A stretch of DNA of 64,000 bases, from the NCBI RefSeq assembly GCF_036669915.1, contig NC_089323.1, forward strand, positions 20,201,804 through 20,265,803. The letters run 5' to 3'. How positions within the stretch are numbered: the first letter of the stretch is position 1; each line of letters opens with the position of its first letter. Of this stretch, positions 1 through 12,139 are shown piece after piece. Made by a program: the position numbers and the translations under genes. The notes under the pieces are model-generated. The model saw only the letters and a list, made by a program, of their open reading frames with translations, had not been told where the DNA came from and did no database searches. Source of the stretch: Pocillopora verrucosa (taxonomy: Eukaryota > Cnidaria > Anthozoa > Scleractinia > Pocilloporidae).

Positions 1-499
1 GGAACAAGATATTTAAATATTCCGTAACGTGATTACGGGTCCCTGATTTTAAACACTTTTACAACAAAGTCGTTGTGTGATTTACATGTATCTTTGGTGA
101 TGAGGATATGCGGTCATTCCGCAAAAGGATTAATTAATATCGATCACAGGCATGAAAATGCTTTGTTCTCTGGTACAGTTTTCTTCTGGTAATGTCTACT
201 CTCTAACTGTGCCCTTAGAATAAGAACAGTTGTAAAGTCAGACTTCAGTAGTAGAGTAAAAAATGTTATCATTCGTCTTGTGCAAGACTTGTAAACTCGA
301 CTCTTCTCTTAACAACCATTCACAATTTAAGTTCTCTCTGTTTATCTCTGTCAGTCTATCAGTCTGCCTTTTTGTCTATCCGTTTACTCTCACCTGTGAC
401 CAAGTACCTCAAAAAAGCCTTCTAATACTTTATAAACTAATCTGTCAGATTGACGAGCTAAATCTTAGCACGTTTCATTCGGCCTCGTGGGTTCAGTAC

Positions 500-3400
500 C
501 TCAACAGGTGTATACTGTCGTAGGTGACTCCGGCTTCTCTGCTGGAGTGATGACTCCCGAAGTTTCTTAAATCATCGCCGGCTCTCTTAACAAAAGGGAC
601 GTGATCCTCGTCTGTCCAGATTTCGAGCGCTGATAAAACAACTCGAATGTTGATCTTTCGATAAATCTGTAACAATGATGTGAAGAAGCAATAAAGCTGT
701 TCTTAAAAGTTGTGCAAACTTCATAGATAATGAATTTTTTCAACACAAAAATTTTATAGATCATTCTGCCCGTTGAACGTCTGACTTCCGTCAATGGAGC
801 CTCGAACTTCTTGAAAAGAGTCAATGACATTATAACCAACTCCTTTGATCAATTTACCGTGTCGACAGCATTTACTAGTGTAAAAACTCTTCGTTTCACG
901 TCGTTAATGTCTTGCTTGTATTTCTTGTACTGCAACAACAACAAAAAAAGAAATATGACATCTTACTCTGATCGCATAAACATTGATAACTTTTTTCCTA
1001 TGACAGATCATGTGGGTGATAGGAAATGAAAGTTCCGGCAATTTTTAAACTAAATTTTACTTTGATAAAAATTGTGGTATTTAAACCACAAAAAGCTTAC
1101 CACAGCATTGTCAACAATGATCATTAACTCCGTATAGCGAGTTTTCGTTGTTGTCAAGTACTTCTTATACACTGACTCTTCAGCTTCCCGTTTAATCTGA
1201 AAATAATCATAAGTCTTCTGTAGAAGGTAACATATATTGTCCCTTATTTAGGTTAGAAAATCAGTCCGCTAATTCTAATATAGTTTTCTTTATATAGTCA
1301 CTGAAAGGTCGTCAGATAACAATTTAAGACGTTTCATTTAAGGCAGCGGAGCACGCATTGTTCCTAATGTGATTCATTGCAATTCACTATTCATTGCCAT
1401 TTATTTTATATAACATTAACTTGTGAATAGTTTGGCCCTGTTCTGTCCTGTTCTGTTGGCCCTGTTCCCCTTTTAAATCTCTCTCTCAAATGATCAATCG
1501 AATATCAAAGGATTACAAAATAAATACAAAAGGTAATATGCGCATATCCTGCCTTCTTATCCCAATCCACTGCACTCAAAGCTGATCAGCCATAGCATGT
1601 ATAGCGTTGTTTTAAAGTTAGAAAGTGGAATAATGAAAAAGACCAGATTTTCAAAACTACCGCACGTAATATGATAAACTCATAGTATTGTTCTATTGAT
1701 TTACCCTAAATTTTGTTAATGAATTGCTCAGTCCATCTGCTGTGGTATTCCCATTCAAACTGGTTCCTTCAAAAATCAACGTGGATGTTTCACTATATTA
1801 TTCTATAATAATACGAAACACAACTCCACTTAAATGAATCCGATAGCTTCATCCTAGCGGTATTCAGAAAGGATAGTCTCATAACCAGACCTTCCACGGA
1901 CAAGCGGTGTCAAGGTCCCTACATTTTAGTTACAGTTAAACGGTAGGATCTGGGTACGAGATTACAGACAGGATAGCAAACCCTTAGACGCGTACAAGGA
2001 TAGCAAACCCTGAGGACGTCACAAAAAAGAAGTAATGCGGGGCCGTGATTATTTTAGTGCTAAGTTGGTTTTTACCCCCTTTCTGGTTTGACACAAATAA
2101 ATAGTAACAATCCATAAAATTGAAAAAACCTGTATGCTCCTAAATTCTAATAAGATATTGCTGTAGGACCCTGTTGTTTAAAAGCCAGAAATCCTGACCA
2201 TGCCCATGAAATGTCTTGAATAATATGATTATCCCAATTGTGTGCATTCACTAAGCCTTCATTGAAGAGGGGGCACAAATTCGGGTGCTATAAGCTTGGA
2301 GCTTTGTAAAGGTGCCAACGTACCACATAGAAATATTTTCTTCTTTCCGTCTTTCGTCTTGAATATCTTGTGCGCTCCTTCTCCCTGTAATATTGCGATG
2401 GAAGGATGAAAAGATTATTTTTAATGACAAAATCCTAGGCTAACTGTTTCCAGGTTATAAAATTCTTCGCAAACCTTTTCTGGGTAAGGTTCTATGTACA
2501 TTCTACTCTCCTCGTCTTCAATCAAGCCACTGAAAAAGGGAAAACGTGGTTAATATTGCATCCCTTGAGGAACGTGAACAATTACAAAAGAACTAACGAA
2601 CAAATCGTCAATGAAATTTTTGAAAGTTGTACTGTTATGTGCGTTTTGGAAGTATATGAAATGTTCGTGCACATAGACAAATTACGCCACATGATAAAGA
2701 GTCACCTTAATCCATGACAAGTATCAAGGATGACCGTTGACTGCGCCTCATGACCTTTCAGGTGACCTTGATATTGGCAGTTAGGCGGTGCCTCCTGACA
2801 TTAAAGCAAGAAACGTGGATAGTAATATCAGACTGCAGCTTAACTTGTTTAACCCAAAAGACCCACACAAGTAGTAAGATATTGCCTTTCCTCCCTTCTG
2901 ATTGGCCCTCGTTAGCAAAATGCGATGAATAAGAGCTGGTAAGGGTAATTTCTGTTTGGTGTGTTACCTTTCTATGAACCAACTGGCCGTTTTCTTTAAA
3001 ATAACGAAGAGTAAACTGTGGTGAAGAAACTATCCTGGTGGAGAACAAAAACATAATTTATCATAAAAGTGGACCTATTCGGAAAAACATCATTGCACAA
3101 TCACTTATCATACTAATGGTGTAAATCGTTATTCTTTAACCCTAAAGAGTGATTGGCTTCTAGTCTCTCATCACAGTACCATGCACCCTTGAATCAAATG
3201 TAAAAGTCATGGGGATAATGTAAATAATCACCAATTTAAGAAGCTCCTGATTGTCAAACAAATTCTCCTTGTTATTGCCACAGGAAATGTAAAGGGATAA
3301 GAATGGAGAATATAAATACTAACGTCATGGCGTAAAGGGTTGAAAGCTGTAATAAAAGCTGTAATATCAGCAATAAGGGAGTGTTATGGTCAATCGTGAA

Positions 3401-3556
3401 AGACCGACCACGCTCAGTTCACGTGGGGCTTACTTAGCCAACCAGCGCCACGTGAAGTTACAGTCTCCTCGGCACTTACTTGTTAAGATGAACTTCCACC
3501 ACAACATCTTTACCGAAAGCTCTCAGCTTAAATGTCGCCTCCTCGTCATGGCCATT
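500..3556 (-). CDS. ADAM-type zinc metalloprotease, partial (prodomain to start of catalytic domain)
   Basis: Nine short exons, read high to low: 3480-3556, 2968-3034, 2706-2794, 2445-2529, 2324-2384, 1705-1739, 1101-1196, 858-929, 500-666. All junctions keep phase. The prodomain shows AFGKDVVVEVHLN, then CQYQGHLKG, then DTCHGLSGLIEDEE and YIEPYPEK, the usual M12B (reprolysin) propeptide order. A cysteine in IFLCADG is a candidate cysteine switch. A furin-type site R-I-K-R is built across the 1705/1196 junction, and the catalytic domain opens with TRYTELMIIVDNAV and INIRVVLSALEIWTDED, typical ADAM sequence. The HExxH zinc site would be encoded left of position 1. The signal-peptide exon(s) right of 3556 were not found. 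ADAMs are membrane sheddases; ADAM rather than ADAMTS is inferred from the catalytic-domain start only. The 35-nt exon 1705-1739 is the least certain; phase and the furin site support it. The 2445 donor is also weak. Confidence 0.82.
3136..3343. repeat. MITE copy (TTAA/CCCT..AGGG family), in ADAM intron
   Basis: Starts with TTAACCCTAAAGAGTGA and ends with GTAAAGGGTTGAA, diverged inverted ends of the family best seen at 22983-23195. It lies wholly inside the intron between ADAM exons 3480-3556 and 2968-3034. Confidence 0.6.
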
Positions 3557-6500
3557 CTGTCACGAATTCAAAGTAGTATGACACACATCAATTTTTTTAT
3601 AATCATTGTTGTCAAAGAGGAACAGTTGGCGTCCCAGCCAGTTAGTATCTCTTAGTATCTCTTCACTGAAATATAAAAAAATTTCAGTCATGGGAAACTG
3701 CACTCAAAAGTACTTCGTGGCAGCGGAAGGAGTATTAGATATGGCAATTGGAGAGCACATATCTGATTGGAAAAGTCTCTTAAAAGAAAGAATTAAACAC
3801 TGAACAGGGTAAGCAAGGCATATGACTCTAATTGGCAGATTGAACCGGCTATATTTTTGGAGTAGCATCTGGCTGGGGGCTTGTGTACAGCAGGGTTGTA
3901 AACTCTCCTTTTTGCGCACGCGCGCGCACCTGGGAAGTCGCGCGATGCTTTTCTCATTACGTGACATCCCAAATAACGCCTGTGATGGAGACTAACGCTT
4001 ACTGTGATACGAAAAAAAAATCAGGCGTCAAAACATAACTTTAGAGGCAGAGATAACAGAGACTTGTAAAATAAGACTTTATTGCAAATTGAGCACGTTT
4101 ATAGTTCTCACTGATACTAAAGGATCAAATACCTTTGATCCTGTGGAAAGATCTCTCTTTGTGCGTCCCTTATTGATTCTTTCAGGAAATACAATATCGA
4201 AATTGTCATCGATATTGTCTCTCATTGACTCGCTGTGCCATACTGAGAGGAAAAAAATCCATTATGTTGAGAATTTTGGTAATTTCTGATGGCTTCATCA
4301 GAAAATTGAAACTAAAAAAATACCTTCGTGCGCCGAGTATGAGTACCCTGTGCTTCCGGTCCAAAACAAAACCAAAATAGGGAGCCATATGTTCATTCCT
4401 AACCGATACAAAAAAAAAGGAATGACTATACATAGATAAATGCAATACTCAAAAGATAAAAATAGGGAAATTCATAGGTAAGTAAGTATAAATGTTCTCT
4501 GGCTGGAGATGTGAATTGTTTAATGCATCAACAAAATTCTTCGCACTCAGATAAAGAGATGTGCGATGTCAGTTATAAACCCATTTTATCAAGACGACCC
4601 TTTGCTTAAGTTTGGAATTGATAAGGTTTCTTGCCATCGATGTAAGGTTGTACTGGGTTGTCATCTAAGGGGAAATTAAACAACGAGCTGACTTTTAGGC
4701 TTTGCGTGCAATGACCAGTCATTATACAGAGTATTCACAACAAATTGTTAACAGCCTTTTCATGTCATTTCATGCATCTAGTAATTGACAGAATTGGGTC
4801 TGCGTAGCACGAAAGTAAATATTAACCTTAAAGGGTTTGTAAATATCTTTTCGCCACAAGGAAATGCGATCTAGAAGCGAAACACTTCGGAAAGTACGTG
4901 CCTTAGAACTACTTGAGTCCTAGAACTTTGTAACAAACCTGACCGAGGCGAAATACGAAGAACGCACAACTATTTTTCATGATTACAAAAACAAGGCTCT
5001 GTTTCCAGAATTCAACATACCTTTTAGCTCCATAATTTAGTCACCAAAGTAAACTCGTCAAAAAATTGAAGAGACCTTAAGCAGCCAAATGTTGGCTGGA
5101 ACGCCAAGCACTGATAAGGTCTTGGTTGTGTTAGGCCAAAAAAACCCTTTAATTGACAAACCGATACCCGGCAGCAGTAGGAGGTGTATACGTACCATTG
5201 CGTGGCGTATTACTCACCAAAGCAGAACTGTCAGCTGGAGGATATCAGTTTCCCCTGTTCACGCCTTCTGTACATATCACAAGTAACTTATAGGGATCTC
5301 ATCGGTCATTCTTCAGTTGTTCGTTTTTCTTTCTCTTTCGGTAGCTTGGTGTATTTTCACGTGTCGTGCAGGCTTGTGATACTGCAATGTTAGGTTTCCT
5401 CTCTTTTTCTCGTATAGAAAGACGAGGCTACATGTGGGATCAACGAAAAAACCCTGGGCTCTAGTCTATTTCCCTTTAGGGTAGAACCTTGTTATTTTTC
5501 TTATTTTTTTATTTTATTTTTTTTGTGTGTGTGTGTCTGAACACGTAAAGAAAACGATATAAAGCTTCTGCCCGCCAAGAAAAATAAACATTGCCTTCTC
5601 GGCGCAAATTCATGCTGAGACTTGCTGTGACAGACAATTAAATATTTCTCCAGGTGCCTTGTAAAGAAATTTAATTACAATGCTTGCTCGCTCCACTAAC
5701 ATCTTGGCTGCTTTTAATTTGAACTTATGTTGAATCTTACTAATCAGTATGCTTAAGAATCGCCTGACCATAGCACTATGCCTCTCTCGTGATCATTATT
5801 TTGATGAGCATGATAGCGCAGTACAAAATGATTTCTCATATATCCACGACAAATTCATGCTCAGGTTTATATGTAAAATGGCTCAAGATCGTGTCACGTT
5901 ACATAGTTTACACATTTGGTATTTAAATAATGTTCCTTGATATGGTTTAGTTAGACTTAAAATTTATAATGAATAATCTAGATAGGTAGCTTTAGACAAA
6001 TTCAGAAGAAACTTAATTTGAACCAAAGATACATCTGAATGAGTTTATTGGTACATTCTTGCATCGTGGTGGCCAGCTGTTAATTTGCGCCATCCAGGAG
6101 GTCCTTAAAGGGACAGTTTGATTTAGCTTTTCAGACGATGTCATGGCTGCAACGCCTGAGGCAATTGTAGAAGTTATTGAGAGGGTTTACTTATTGATTC
6201 ACTCTTTCCAAATTAGTATATTCAACTGTGATCTATTTGAAAAGGACTGGATTGTTAGACTGTTACAACACTTGTGCCATCGAGTTTTTAAAGCGACGGT
6301 AAAACAGATAGGACCAGTATTGGCCATGGGTGGGGACGAGGGGCTGTTTGGGGTGGGGGGGGTAGGGTGTATTTTAAGAAGCATCACGACATTTGGACAT
6401 TTGAACACGAGTGTTCAAACTTCTCATATGTTAGACGATCCTTGTCCATGATTTTAGTTACTTTCCCTGATCATCAAACTATTCGTACATAATACGTTTC

Positions 6501-6662
6501 TTTTGCTACATTTTATTATTGTCATGATTAATTTTCACAACGTCGAGATTTTCATATTTAAGCATGCTTCACCCAAGGTTAATTTAAGATTTTTGATTTG
6601 AAGGCTTATTAAAGCAACATGAAGATTCCTGACGAGGTACAGTTAGACAAATAACAGCAAAC
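3557..6662. other. Spacer between ADAM exons and the dehydrogenase array
   Basis: About 3.1 kb without a convincing coding exon. It should contain the promoter and first exon(s) of the minus-strand ADAM gene, but no signal-peptide exon could be tied in by splice phase. A GT-rich run lies near 5525 and a G-rich run near 6340-6365. Short open frames here have no recognisable motif. Confidence 0.5.
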
Positions 6663-8235
6663 TTATTCATTAAAATAACGTTTAGCCACAATACTGATCA
6701 ATGCGTCCCCCGTAGGATCAGCTAATTTGGCAGCAATTTCACCGGGGCCGTATTTTACATTGGTTTGTAGTCGCAGGCTTTTTTTCTGCCCTAATATGAT
6801 TTCCTGCACAACTTGCGCAATTTCTTCACTGCTCTGCATAGTTTCACCGAGTATTTTGCCAAAATATTCATTAACCGCTTCCATCAAACTTTTCGTCTTG
6901 GCGTCCAAGGTTGTCAAGTCCACGCTCTCTTGACTCCAGTCGCTCGCTTTCGACCTTACAGGAGTTTCAACGGGGCCTGGTTGCAACAGACAGCATCTAT
7001 AAACAATCGAAATGATAGGAATTTAAGATATGAAATCATGAAATCAAAACATGGGTTGGTGTTAAGATTAAACTTATAGGTTAAATTAAAGAAAATTGTA
7101 ATCTAGATCTTTGCTCTCCAGATTCAAACCTGGAGATCAGCATAAATTTCATAATAAAAACTGAATATAAATATGTACTCATTGACTAGGTAGGAAAGCC
7201 AGATGGAAGATATTTTGCTCGAGGTCATGACGCACGGAACCCTGCAATTTCCATGGAAGGGACACAAAGAGTGGACTTGGTAAACAGCCGCTCTTCTCAG
7301 TGAGGAGAAGCCGGCGTTGTTTCCAAAGACTGTCTTGAAAGAGAGGCGAGAGAAGCTAACCCCGCTTGTGAGGGCAGAAAGCGTCTTACCTTATGTTAAA
7401 CTGACGGAGTAGTGGAGCCATACTCTCTGTCAGACCTTCTACAGCAAACTTTGACGAGCTGTAAATTTCCACGAAAGGAACTCCAACAACACCGTGATGG
7501 CTGCTGTTATTAATGATTAGCCCACTCTCCCTCGCTTTCATGCTCGGTAGCACGGCCTGGATTAATCTCAGTGCCCCGAAGACGTTGACTTCAAATAGCT
7601 CCTTGGTGACTTTGATGGGGACACATTCCAGCGCTGACATAACAAGAGTACCAGCGTTGTTAACTGTAAATTTAAAAAGAAAAAAATTAGCAAATGGATT
7701 GAAGTGGGGTTCTCAATTAATTCATAGTTTCACTGGTGGCGGAACTTTGCAATTACATGCTTTTATTTCAATCGCGTCCAAAAATATCTTCCCCAAGCCC
7801 ATTGGCCTCGCAAATTTGCGAGTATCGGTTAAAAAAAAGTTATTTTCATTTCTGTTCTATAGTGACTGATATTCCAATTCAGGAGAGTATCTTTTTTCCA
7901 AAGACGCGCAAAAAAAATTCTCCCCTTATGATTCATATTTCAAGAAAATCAGAGCAGTAGAACTTACACAATACATCAATTCTTCCCTCTGTGTCCAACA
8001 CTTCCTTCACAGCTTTCTGCACTGACTCGTCGCTGCATACATCCATCTGTTTAATGACCAGTGTGTCTCCAAGATATTCCTTTCCTTCTTCCTCCAATTG
8101 TCCTTTCTTCGCCAGATTTCTCATGGTGGCATAAACCTTGAAGCGTTTCTCGGCATCTTTGGCGAGAAACACTGCTGTAGCGAGTCCAATGCCACTAGAA
8201 CAGCCAGAAATCAACACGATTTGGGGAGAAGCCAT
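6663..8235 (-). CDS. Short-chain dehydrogenase/reductase, HSD17B1/RDH8-like, array copy 1
   Basis: Three exons, 7968-8235, 7390-7663 and 6663-6996, give 291 residues, about the family length. Exon 1 holds the Rossmann dinucleotide site SGCSSGIG (about residues 10-17). Exon 2 holds NNAG (91-94) and the catalytic set N116, S144, Y157 and K161 in YSSSK, each two positions above the human HSD17B1 numbering. Exon 3 starts RCCLLQPGPVET, the conserved PGPV turn, and carries the substrate-binding C-terminus. The enzyme is expected to interconvert an alcohol and a ketone or aldehyde (steroid or retinoid-like) with NADP(H) or NAD(H); the substrate cannot be read from sequence. First ATG at 8235 puts the nucleotide-binding strand right at the N-terminus. 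An exact 293 bp duplication begins 128 bp upstream of this start. Confidence 0.93.
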
Positions 8236-8362
8236 GATTTATTTTTAGCAGCACTCTGTTGTCAGTTTTGCTTTTCAACTGCAGATGATAGCTGTACTTG
8301 CAGGGCCCACCTTTAAATGAGTTTGTTAAGCTGCGTCATTATGGCATATTTAGTGAGTCATT

Positions 8363-8948
8363 TCCGTAAAAACAATGAACAGGCACGCGATTACGTAAAT
8401 CAAGTACTCATGCGACCAGTAAGCAATAAAACCACATGGCTGTAAAGTGAAATTGTTCGTTGCCTCTTTACTTCGCTTACGCAGTTAAAGAACAACAATT
8501 TTGTTTATTATCGGCCCTACAATTTAACTGCAATTTGTTGGAGAATGCAAAATATATATAGTTAGATCCGTTAGGCGCACTTATTACATGAACCATAACG
8601 GATCAGCGATTATTTTTATTCACTTTGGATCACGGAATACTTGTCACTTGCTCAATCCGTAAAAACAATGAACAGGCACGCGATTACGTAAATCAAGTAC
8701 TCATGCGACCAGTAAGCAATAAAACCACATGGCTGTAAAGTGAAATTGTTCGTTGCCTCTTTACTTCGCTTACGCAGTTAAAGAACAACAATTTTGTTTA
8801 TTATCGGCCCTACAATTTAACTGCAATTTGTTGGAGAATGCAAAATATATATAGTTAGATCCGTTAGGCGCACTTATTACATGAACCATAACGGATCAGC
8901 GATTATTTTTATTCACTTTGGATCACGGAATACTTGTCACTTGCTCAA
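8363..8948. repeat. Exact tandem duplication, two 293 bp units
   Basis: Unit 1 is 8363-8655 and unit 2 is 8656-8948. Both start TCCGTAAAAACAATGAAC and end CACTTGCTCAA, and I found no mismatch reading the two side by side. Each unit holds an inverted pair GATCCGTTA..TAACGGATC. The block sits just upstream of dehydrogenase copy 1. Either a very recent duplication or an assembly artefact. Confidence 0.95.
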
Positions 8949-9447
8949 AAGGGGCCGGTAAATTACACTGTAATTTAGAGAACATCTATTGAACGTTTAA
9001 AATGGGTAATACCTAATTTGTAGTAAGCAAGATACCCGCTGTCTCATGAGAAGTTATTTTTACCACAGCTTTTATGTAAATTAAGGAGCTATGTCATTCT
9101 TCGGGCTACACACATCAGAATGATTCTGCATATTTTGATGCTTTCTTTTTGACTGATCATGATGGCTTCGCTTTTTCAGTCACTCCTCGTGATGGTTGAT
9201 ATCAAAAAGTGTTTTATCAGCTTAACGGTGTCCATCATGACGTCAATTGTGTCTTTGCCACTTATACAATGAAATAGATGAAAATATATTGGAAGAATAC
9301 GTCAAATCATGTTGTAGAAGCTGAGAAAGTATATTAAAAATTAGCATGACAGGTAAATATAACTGATTCTTAAAGAATCAATAAAATTATTTTTGAAAGT
9401 GAAAGACCGACAAGTCTTATCGGCAATAAAGGATTAGGAGTAAACGA

Positions 9448-9662
9448 TTAATGAACCCTTACACTCCTAGAAGTGATTACCATGCAACTTCTCCTTGTAA
9501 TTCCAATAAGTTATCTTGTTAACAGGTTATGAGAGCAAACGCGTTTATCAGCCAGAGGGAGTTATTTAGGAATAAGACCAAAATCTCCTCTCTAATTTAC
9601 AAGGAAAATTATGACACTAAGTAGGGAGAATTATTAATTAACTCTTGGGAGTTAAAAGGTCA
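9448..9662. repeat. MITE copy, TTAA/CCCT..AGGG family
   Basis: Begins near AACCCTTACACTCC and ends CTTGGGAGTTAAAAGG, matching the family ends with a few changes. Intergenic, between dehydrogenase copies 1 and 2. Confidence 0.6.
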
Positions 9663-9898
9663 ACAGCAAATATATTTTTCTGCTGTTATCATATGGTACC
9701 CTCTGAAGTCACGTAAATGACAATAATTCATACACCAATGACAAGACATTTTCTCTTTTATTATATCTAGGGTCAAACTTTATGAAAGAGTAACATTGAT
9801 TTATCTTGAGTCATACATATATTAACTGCTGATTTTCATACGCCAGCTACTATAAAGAGCTCTATTATTAAGAACCATTTCTGTTTAAAACAGATATT

Positions 9899-12139
9899 TC
9901 ATTTTCCCAAATAGTGCTTTGATATAATATCAACTGATGTATTTCCTGTGCGATCAGCTAATTTGGCAGGGATTTCACCAGGTCCAAATTTGTCGTTGGT
10001 TTGATGTCGCAAATTTGTCTTTTCTCCTAAGATTATTTCAAGCACAATTTGCGCAACTTCTTCACAACTCTGCATAGCGGCGTTGAAGGTACTTTGTACG
10101 TTGGAGAATACAGTTGCCATTATATCCTTTGTCTTTGGATCTAAGGTCGTCAAGTCCGCCCCAGCTTCGCACCATTCGTTTGCTTTGGGTACAATACTAG
10201 TCTGCACGGGGCCTGGCTCCAACAGGCAGCATCTAACAGAAAACATAAACAAATTGAAAAAAAAACTACACTAAGCTGAAAGTGACATATGCGCAATAAA
10301 GAAACTGCAATGTATGTAGTGAGAGTTATTTTTTAAATGAGACCATGACGTTTTCCTCTCTTTATAAGACAACCTTAGCTTACCAACAACTATATGAATG
10401 GGGATGAAACGCTCTTCAAAAACAATTTTAAGGGGACTTTTGCGGCAGTCTGTATCACCGAAAAATGAAGGATGTACTAATTACACCGTACCAATTTCGG
10501 CGAACATTGTTGCACGATTAAAAAGGAAAATATAGTAAAAAAAATTTCTGTCAGCGCACACCTCACTCCTGCGGTACTAGTGACGCTACAAGATGCGCGA
10601 CGCGCCAACATTACGCTGTTTTAACTGACTATTTATAACCAGCTTGTTGTCTAAATTACACCATACCTGATGTTGAACTGTCGCAGAATGGGAGCTATGC
10701 TTTCCGTCAGACCCTCAATTGCAAACTTGGATGAGCAGTAAATTTCCACAAAAGGAACTCCTACGATGCCAAAATGACTGCTGTTGTTGATGATCAGCCC
10801 ACTCTGCCTCGCTTTCATGCTTTGTAGCACGGCCTTGATTAACCTTAATGCTCCAAAGTAATTCACTTCAAACAGTTCCTTAGCCATTTGAATAGGAACA
10901 CATTCAAGCGCAGTCATTAAGCCGATTCCTGCATTGTTAACTGCAAAGATAAGATAGTATAATAAATTTAGTCCATTGTACAAATTTATTTTGGAGTCAA
11001 AAAACTCGCCGCACATTCTCAACCAATAAAAACCAATCACGGCCTTTTTTACTCACACGCGATTTAGGATTAGCAAGAGATTATTAACAGTTTATAATCT
11101 CTTGGGACCAGCCATAATTGATCACGGGGGGGGGGGGGTCTGAGTATTTTTTTGGGGATCAAATGGTTTTCAGAGGGGGAACAGAAGGGGTTGGTCGTGT
11201 CAGAACCAAACTCTCCCGACCCCCCACCCCCACCTTGAGGCGATAAATAACGACCAAGAGATGATAAACATTTAATAACGACCAGTCCCCAAAAAGCTGT
11301 TTTACTTGTGGACACTTTGGGTGGTATTTTCCTTTATTTTGATTGGTTATTATGATGACCTTGAAATTTCGTTTAAGACGCTAAATCGAAATACAACTTG
11401 AAGGCTTTTTTGGCGTTCTTTTAATTAAAAATTAAGGTCATTAGGCTCCTTTAATTAAAAAAAAACTTCACTTTTCAGTGATCAGCCTCCGGCTCTGGCG
11501 AATGATTAATGTGCTCGCTATTGCATGAAAAGTCGAGAAGCATTTGTTAAGCTTCTTCCTGTCATTTTGTCAAGGCTTCTTGTTCTGAGGACCGTTTTAA
11601 ATTATCCTTGTCGTCCTTGTCTGAAGTAAATGAAGCTTCTCTCATAAGCAAGACTAAACAGAACTCGACACCTTGGGTTGCGATCATTATAACATACTAT
11701 GTTTTCACTGAGATTAACGAAGAAAGGAAAAGAATTCATCCGTGATATTGCACTAAGCTCATTGGCATATATTTGTAACCAGTTCACTCGCAGATTCACG
11801 CAATGGAAATCTAAACCTTAACCGCAACCAAACTGTCCAGGATATCAACAAATCAAGAAAAAGAAGTAACTTACACAATACATCAATCCTTCCCTCTATG
11901 TCCAACACTTCCTTCACAGCTTTCTCTACTGACTCGTCACTACACACATCCATCTGTTTAATGACCAGTGTGTCTCCAAGATATTCCTGTCCTTCCTCCT
12001 CCAATTGTCCTTTTTTCGTCAGATTTCTCATGGTGGCATAAACCTTGAAGCGTTTCTCGGCATCTTTGGCGAGAAACACAGCTGTAGCGAGTCCAATGCC
12101 ACTAGAGCAGCCAGAAATCAACACTATTTGGACGGCCAT
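9899..12139 (-). CDS. Short-chain dehydrogenase/reductase, HSD17B1/RDH8-like, array copy 2
   Basis: Three exons, 11875-12139, 10667-10940 and 9899-10232, give 290 residues. Intron positions and phases are identical to copy 1. It shows SGCSSGIG, NNAG and a YCSSK catalytic motif (Y156, K160) with the preceding NNSS serine. Exon 3 starts RCCLLEPGPVQTS. By my hand alignment it is about 94% identical in protein to copy 1 over exon 1, about 81% over exon 2 but only about 54% over exon 3. Same reaction class as copy 1; the diverged C-terminus suggests a different substrate. The first part of intron 1 (11699-11770) still aligns with that of copy 3. Confidence 0.93.
11125..11290. repeat. Dispersed repeat, copy A
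   Basis: A G-run followed by TGGTTTTCAGAGGGGGAACA and then GATAAATAACGACCA. The same string order, inverted, is at 23520-23730. It lies in intron 1 of dehydrogenase copy 2. Low-complexity G/C runs make the edges uncertain. Confidence 0.55.

Larger units (their letters stand above)
8236..9898. other. Spacer between dehydrogenase copies 1 and 2
   Basis: Upstream side of copy 1 and downstream side of copy 2. It holds the 293 bp exact tandem duplication (8363-8948) and a MITE copy (9448-9662). No coding exon was seen. Confidence 0.7.

Noticed and set aside
5021-5033. Candidate first ADAM exon (ATG GAG CTA AAA G before a GTATGT donor)
   Set aside because: No following exon with matching phase or signal peptide was found, so it cannot be linked.
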